From the NCBI RefSeq assembly GCF_001659605.2, contig NC_035172.2, positions 18,849,051 through 18,913,050 on the forward strand: a stretch of 64,000 nt of DNA. Reading direction: 5' to 3'. This DNA comes from Manihot esculenta (lineage: Eukaryota > Streptophyta > Magnoliopsida > Malpighiales > Euphorbiaceae). Below the pieces are notes generated by a model. That model did no database searches. It was not told where the DNA came from and was given only the letters and a program-made list of their open reading frames with translations. The translations under genes and the position numbers were made by a program. Of the stretch, positions 58,603-64,000 are shown piece after piece (the first letter of the stretch is position 1; each line of letters begins with the position of its first letter).

Positions 58603-60816
58603 TGTAATACCCGGCTAGACTCCGGCATCGGAATTCTTACCTTTCGGCAGAATCTCCGTTGGAATATGGAATTTCCCGGATGTCGGAGCTTTCTAGAAGG
58701 GTAAAATAAAGGTTTTCTAAAATGTTTTTATATGTTTTTATGGTTTTAATGAAGAAAGAAATTGAGTTTTGAAAGAAAAGACCAAGGAGGGAAAAGCCAG
58801 GTTCGGCCGCCGAACCTCATATTCGGCCGCCGAACATTGGGCTCTTGCGGAAGCACCTTTGGCCCTGAAGGTGGTCTGGCCAGCCACCTATAAAAGGCCC
58901 CATGTCCAAAAATAGGCGAGTTTTCTCTTTCTATTTTCGGGCATAGGTGAGATTTCGCCCTTCCGTGATTGATTTTCTGTTTTCCTTCAATCCCTTCAAG
59001 TTTTGATGAGTTTTTACTGTGTTTTGAAGATTTTTGAGTTAAGATCGAAGTTTTGAAGCTTGGAGACCCCCGGAGCTCGATTTCTCCCAATCTCCAAGTT
59101 GGGATCTCCTCTCCTCTCGATCTTCAAGAGGTAAGCATATCCTCACCTTCTTTTATGTTTTAAGTAAGTTTTGAGGGGTTTTAAGGGTTTTTAATGCATG
59201 TCTAGAGTAGATGTAAAATGTTAGGGTTTATGTTAGTTAAATGATAAATGTATGAGAAATGTGATGCTATGTGATGTATGTTGGGGTATAGGTTAGTTTT
59301 ATGCCCCTATATGCTTGAATAAGTGTGTATGCATATTTTAGAATAGATGGATGTGTGTTTGGAAAGTTGTGGATGGCTAGTTGTGCGAGGCGGAATTGGG
59401 TTCTGCCCTTTGGGAGAGCCCAGGTTCGGCCGTCGAAGCCAGTTTCGGCCACCGAACCTGCCTGTGGAGGCAGTTTTGGTCGCCTAAACTCGCCCCCAAA
59501 AGTTGGGACTTTCGGCTCTGGAGGGGAGTTTCGGCCACCGAGCCTGCCCTCGAAGGTTGACTTTGGGATCTGTGGAGGACTTTCGGCCGCCGAACTTTGT
59601 CCTCGAAAGTGCCTGACTTTTGGATCTGTAGGGACCTTCAGCCGCCGAACCTGCCACCGAAAGTCCCCTGCCCAACCTTCCTTTGTATGTTTTCTATGCA
59701 TGTTTTATGATGTTTTAGAGGGTTTTTAGGGAGATGTTTAGAGTCATGTTAGAGTATGTTTGGTCCCTCATTTGAGTCCACCTGTATAGAATCGGACTCG
59801 AGGAACCGAGGAGGCCAGCAGTGTTAGCTGTTTCAGAGTCAGCCAGAGGTGAGTAGAACATAACTTCTTTTATTTTCAAAGCAATCAAACTTTTAAGCAT
59901 GTTCATGCATCATGATATGTAATAGGTTGTTTGCATTAGAATTCACGAATATGACGCATTGCATAATTTGTCGTTGATATGGATGGACATTGGATGACCC
60001 ACTAGCCCTCGATATGATGTGATATGATATGATATGTAAGTCCAGGTCGAGGCCCATGCTACGCCCCTGGCACGATGTAAGAGAAAGTCCAGGTCGAGGC
60101 CCATGCTACACCCCTGGCACGATTGGTTATGTTATGTTATGTTATGTTAAGAGAAAGTCCAGGACGAGGCCCATGCTACGCCCCTGGCACGGTTGGATAT
60201 GTAGAGTGTTATTGATGACAAGTCCATTCGTGATGTGAATTGTTTGTGATGTGATGTATTTTATGATGGCATATGTTTAATGAACTGTTTTACTGTTCTG
60301 CTCACTGGGCTTTAGTAGCTCACCCCTTTCCCCTAACCCCCAGGTTTGCAGGATCAGAGATAGCTCAGGGAGTCAGCAAGGGTAATGGCTATGGCTATGT
60401 TATGTAATAGTCTAGTAGTGGACATGAAATGTAAAATGATGTAATGTAAAGTAAAGTAATGTAATGAGGATTAGTATTGTGCTTGGCCCTAATGTTTATT
60501 GTAAATCCCTGTTGTACATGATCTTTATGTAAATGTTTTTATAGTGAGATATGTTGAACCAGACTTGACATATGAGATGTTGACCCAACTGGAGCATTTG
60601 ATGAGGGCTCCAGTAAGGGATTTTATGTATACAGTTATGATGCATGCACAGGTCAAGCTTGGTATATGAAAAGTTTAAGTTTTTATGGAAATGTATGATC
60701 ATGTATGGGATTTTATCAGGTGTACAGGATGTATTTTAGGCTTGCTACGGGTTCCGGCGACCTTAAGTCGATCTGAATCCTAGCGCCGGTAGCGGTCTGG
60801 TTTCCGGGTTGTTACA
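58603..60816 (+). repeat. 3' LTR of element Z
   Basis: It starts TGTAATACCCGGCTAG and ends CCGGGTTGTTACA. It carries several C-to-T or G-to-A changes in palindromes (TTCGGCCGTCGAA, TTCGGCCACCGAA, TTCAGCCGCCGAA) and short repeat-length changes (GTTAT and GTAAA/GTAAT runs) relative to the 5' LTR. Confidence 0.94.
58802..58895 (+). promoter_or_regulatory. Z 3' LTR promoter: palindrome pair upstream of TATA box
   Basis: Exact TTCGGCCGCCGAA copies at 58802 and 58822, 20 bp apart, precede TATAAAA at 58889-58895. The 5' LTR has a single copy here and the same TATA box at 51414. Confidence 0.65.
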
Positions 60817-60821
60817 GTTAG

Positions 60822-61035
60822 AGTCACTTTTCTTTTTCTCAAAAGCTTCCCTTTGAGCAGTTGTGGCATTTCTTAGAGGTTCAATGAGCAATGGGTTGTC
60901 TAATACATCTAACTTCTTCTCTTATTTGAGAACAATTCTCAAATTGCGAGACCAGTCAATGAAATTGATTTCATTCAGCTTGTCCTTCTCAAGGATAGAT
61001 CACAGTGGAAATTTTTTATTGTTATTGGTAGTCAT
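60822..61035 (-). pseudogene. Copia U gag, N-terminal part
   Basis: On the minus strand an ATG at 61035 opens MTTNNNKKFP, then a stop where a Trp or similar would be. It continues ILEKDKLNEINFIDWSRNLR, DVLDNPLLIEPLRNATTAQR and EAFEKKKSDSN, a standard copia gag start. It is interrupted by Z at 60821 and resumes at 51147. At least two stops are present. Confidence 0.85.
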
Positions 61036-61676
61036 TGTTCAATCAACAAAGTTAATTGAAACAAGATTAGATAAGGTCTTTAATTATAATCCCCCAATTT
61101 GAATTAATATCTCAAAAATAATTCGTTTATTAGTGATTAAATTGTGGGCCAAGATCCATATTTCGCTTTGTCTTAGTCAAACTGAGTTTTTACACATAAG
61201 ACTAGGCTATTTAGATAAGAACTCTTTCCAATCATGTCCTATATGATTCTTGGTTTTAATGGGTTGACATCGTATGTCAGTCACATACCCATTTTAGATT
61301 GCCTAGGGCTAAGAGCAAATCTAACTACCCATGTTAAGTCTACAATCAAGTGTTAAGCATAACAATTACCCTAATATTTGCCTCACAAAGATAATCTAAC
61401 ACACCTAGCTTTGGCTAGCCCATACTTCGATTGCTTGACAAGTTTCGATTTAGGAAGGCAATTCATATTGACTTAATTTTTAGGGATTGCTTAGAAAATG
61501 GCTTACATGGCAAAACAAATATCCATACATTAACACATGCATAAGTATAAAGTGTAAAATTTAAACATATAATTGTATAAAATAGCATTCGCCATTAAAA
61601 AAACAAAATCGATAAAATTCAATCATGGAAAAATAACATAATCGGCATACATATACAATATGCAAAAGTGTATATT
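61036..61676 (-). other. Copia U 5' leader
   Basis: Non-coding sequence upstream of the copia gag start on the minus strand, continuing beyond the deleted chromovirus LTR (62467 to about 62610). No primer site or LTR end was recognised in it. Confidence 0.5.
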
Positions 61677-61681
61677 ATGAA

Positions 61682-62461
61682 TGTAATACCCGGCTCGTTT
61701 AGGCATCGGAATTCCTACCGTTCGGTGGAATCTCGGATGTCGGATTCGTTTTGGAGGGGTATTGCACGAGTAACCTGAAGTTTTCTACAAGGTTTTCTAA
61801 CATGTTTTTACGTGTTTTCTGGTTTTGAAAGGAAAGGAAATGAGTTTTGAAGAGAAAAGACTAAGGAGGCAAAATGCAGGTTCGGCCGCCGAAGGTAATG
61901 TTCGGTATACAGATTATGCATGGAAAGAGCTTGTGGTAAAGAGATAGAGTATAATGAGATAATGTCTAGAGTTGTGCTTTGCCCAGTGTGTGCTGAATCC
62001 CTAGTGTATGCATGTGTCATGTTTTCCGTTTCTTGATGAGAAATGTGTTAAGCTAGGCTTAACATATGATGTGTTTCTAAAACGCCAGTGATCAGGGAAG
62101 AAAGGGTATAAAATCCCTTGACCCATCTGAGAGGGAAGAAAGGGTAAATCCCTTGACCCATAAAGGAAAGTAAGGCTAGCCTGTTATATGTTGACCCTAA
62201 GAGAGTGGGTTCTATGTTTTCAGTTTAGTAGTAGATCACTGGTGTAGGCCTTGACGGCTGTGATTTTAAGGTTAAGCCTGGTAGTTTTACAGAAAAGGTT
62301 TTCAAAGCTAGTGTTTAGTTGGCTCATATATGGGATTGAGCAGGTACCCAGAGTTCAGTAGCAGGCTTGCTACGGGTCTAGGCGGCCTTAAGCCGATCTG
62401 GATCCTAGCGCCGAGCAGTTTGGAGCCGTTACAGAGGGGTATCGGTTTCCGGGCTGTGACA
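61682..62461 (+). mobile_element. Internally deleted chromovirus solo LTR
   Basis: It starts TGTAATACCCGGCTCG and ends GGGCTGTGACA, flanked by a perfect 5-bp duplication ATGAA (61677-61681, 62462-62466). At 780 bp it is about 1.4 kb shorter than its relatives. The sequence jumps from inside a promoter palindrome (TTCGG at 61901-61905) to the late U5 region. The end has the doubled GTTACA-GAGGGGTATC arrangement also seen in X. It lies within the copia U leader. Confidence 0.9.
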
Positions 62462-62610
62462 ATGAAGATGTTTCATTAAACATGTTAAGATTAAGTATTA
62501 ATCACTAAAAACCATGCATTCATTTAATAAGTATATATATTTCAATATCATGTATAATTTTTTAAAATTTTGGGTAATAGTAGTATAGTAAATTTACAAA
62601 AGTATTATAG

Positions 62611-64000
62611 GTTAATTTCAACCCGCTGCATTGTGCTGGTAACTGGATGGTGGTATAGAGCATGTCCTTATTGTAAAAGCTGAAATAAAATTTGGTGTAA
62701 TGGAAAGTGTGGAGAATTTAGAGAAGCTCCAATTCCGTTGTATCATTCTTGACTGTCTACTTTTCTTCATTAACTAAATAATTTATTTATTATATTACTT
62801 TCCTATGTTGGTTGTTTGTAAGGTACAAATTAGTTATCATTGTTTGAGACAATACAGGACAACAATCTTTGTTGCTTTCGGCAGATTGGCCTCAAATCTC
62901 CTTGGATTACCAACATCTAATTTAGTTCACAGTTCAAGGGATAGAAATTATGTTCCTTCAATAATGACAAGAATTTATAATCTTGAGAGAATATTTCAGG
63001 TTGCTATAAGCACACGTGTGGAGCATGCATCTGAGATTATGTTTTGTGTGATTAACATTTTTAAGGATGATTCAACAGCTCAGAAAAAATAATTGTCTAC
63101 TCCTTCTGCTCCTTTGCAAAATCTTGTGTTTGTGCAAAGTCCATTAACTCAAAATGCAAGGCGCTGAATCATGAAGAAAGCTTGAATTTTTGTCTTATAC
63201 AGATACTGATTTGTTCAGGGAACTAGAAATTATCTCTCTCAGTAGTGGACAATTAGCTTACTCTTCAAGCAGTGAACGTTTGGCTTTCTCTTGAACAGTG
63301 AACAATTGACTGTCTCTTTGAGTGATGAACAAGCAACCGTCTCTTTAGGCGATGATAATTTGGCTATTTCTTCTACTGTTATTTCATCTTCCAGCTCGCC
63401 AACTATTAAAAAATAAAAAAATGAGTATGTCTGATAGTTTACTAATGTTGTTTTCATATTTATTATAATGTTTAAAAAATATTCTAAATTTATCTTTACT
63501 TTATTTTTGCGTAAGAAAGGAAAAGGAAAAGGAAAAAAGTAATATTTTTCAAGACTTCGAGTTTAGGAGCCCTTTTGAAAACAACAAAAATTCAATATTT
63601 GGCTATCTTAAAAGCCTTTTGTTATTATTGTTATATTTTAGTTGACACTTTTTTGATGTTTTGTTTCATGGATCTACCACAATAGTTACGCATTTTTTAC
63701 GTTTCAAATCAAGTAACATCTACTTTATAGATAAATACATTTGGTTTAGCCGTACTATTTTAACTAAAGACACTTCCTCATTATGCTATATAAAACCTAT
63801 CTCATCTCTAAATTTCAGTTTCATATATATCTACTATTGTAGTATATGGACCTTATTCTACCAACGGTTTCCTATACACCTTATGGTATTTATGAGAGAT
63901 AATGATCATAAACATTCTTTTTCTTTAATGCTGAGATTTGCAGATAATTTTTTCCACTTGGTAAAATTGTGTTTGCTATGTAAAAATGCGACTTGCAGAG
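62611..64000. other. Unassigned right end with one weak reading frame
   Basis: No transposon ends or known domains are seen. An open plus-strand frame at 62805-63092 (95 codons; RTTIFVAFGRLASNLLGLPT, RIYNLERIFQVAISTRVEHA) is less biased than its surroundings and could be an exon or gene remnant, but I do not recognise it. A degenerate repeat follows at 63235-63375. The remainder is A/T-rich. Confidence 0.4.
63235..63375 (+). repeat. Degenerate ~27-30 bp tandem repeat
   Basis: About five units of the type GTGAACAATTGACTGTCTCT, with variants GTGAACGTTTGGCTTTCTCT and GATGAACAAGCAACCGTCTC, follow each other. Their reverse reading gives a repeating LKETV.CS peptide pattern, most likely a by-product of the repeat. 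Confidence 0.6.

Larger units (their letters stand above)
51148..60816 (+). mobile_element. Element Z: full-length chromovirus with many stops, inserted in copia U gag
   Basis: LTRs 51148-53293 and 58603-60816 are in plus orientation with a perfect 5-bp duplication GTTAG (51143-51147 and 60817-60821). Primer site, gag, protease, RT, RNase H, integrase, chromodomain, hairpin and polypurine tract are all present in order. At least eight in-frame stops and one frameshift disable it. Of the chromoviruses here only Z retains both a full domain set and both ends. Confidence 0.95.
45645..62610 (-). mobile_element. Element U: Ty1/copia retrotransposon, 5' LTR missing, hosting Z
   Basis: The 3' LTR (45645-47411) is complete. 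Minus-strand coding remnants follow in copia order: RNase H, RT, integrase, protease, gag. Gag is split at 51147/60822 by chromovirus Z. A leader of about 1 kb follows the gag start (61035), interrupted by a deleted chromovirus LTR. No sequence matching the 3' LTR is found at the right, so the 5' LTR is lost or outside. The right limit given is where leader-like sequence fades. Coding frames carry many stops and the integrase motif is broken. Motifs are Tork/Angela-like; the sublineage is uncertain. Confidence 0.8.

Noticed and set aside
62805..63092. Confident host gene at the right end
   Set aside because: The 95-codon frame has no recognised domain, clear start or splice context; kept only as a weak note in the unassigned region.

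Overview
This window is plant nuclear DNA from a eudicot. It has A/T-rich intergenic sequence, GT-AG introns, a Mutator-like transposon, and a deep nest of Ty3/gypsy and Ty1/copia LTR retrotransposons with tRNA-Met-type primer sites. Repeat style suggests Euphorbiaceae (cassava-like), but that is only an impression from memory. Nothing bacterial or organellar was seen, and very little host coding sequence.

Left part (1-13.2 kb): a decayed Mutator-like element (MULE, about 215-7366) with recognisable terminal inverted repeats and a transposase pseudogene. A chromovirus solo LTR (1341-3578, perfect 5-bp duplication GCTTA) is inserted in its DNA-binding domain. A gene-poor spacer follows, then the only credible host gene: a coiled-coil/disordered protein of unknown function (10209-11734, +). 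A possible last exon of an unrecognised gene lies at 9510-9702 (-).

Middle part (13.2-45.6 kb): a five-level nest. An old Tat-type gypsy element (V, +) holds a copia LTR (T). T holds chromovirus W (-, 14448-42769). W's gag holds chromovirus X (+, 20203-39208). X's gag holds chromovirus Y (-, 22863-33151). W and X kept gag reading frames, but their pol is wrecked although their paired LTRs are nearly identical; they look like non-autonomous elements mobilised in trans. Y is almost intact: gag-pro and RT-RNaseH-IN-chromodomain are separated by one small frameshifting deletion. Y also carries an unusual duplicated block of LTR plus host flank.

Right part (45.6-64 kb): V is cut by a copia element (U, -), whose gag holds a complete but stop-riddled chromovirus (Z, +, 51148-60816, perfect duplication GTTAG). 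U's 5' leader holds an internally deleted chromovirus LTR (61682-62461, duplication ATGAA). U's right LTR is not seen. The last 1.4 kb is unassigned.

The main unexplained signal is in the chromovirus (Tekay-like) LTRs. All LTR groups carry clusters of a 13-bp perfect palindrome, TTCGGC(G/C)GCCGAA, often placed exactly 20 bp apart. In W, X and Z one cluster lies just upstream of the TATA box. Units are gained or lost between the two LTRs of one element. At two places rearrangement breakpoints fall at a dyad: inside an LTR palindrome, and at the apex of a conserved hairpin beside the polypurine tract.
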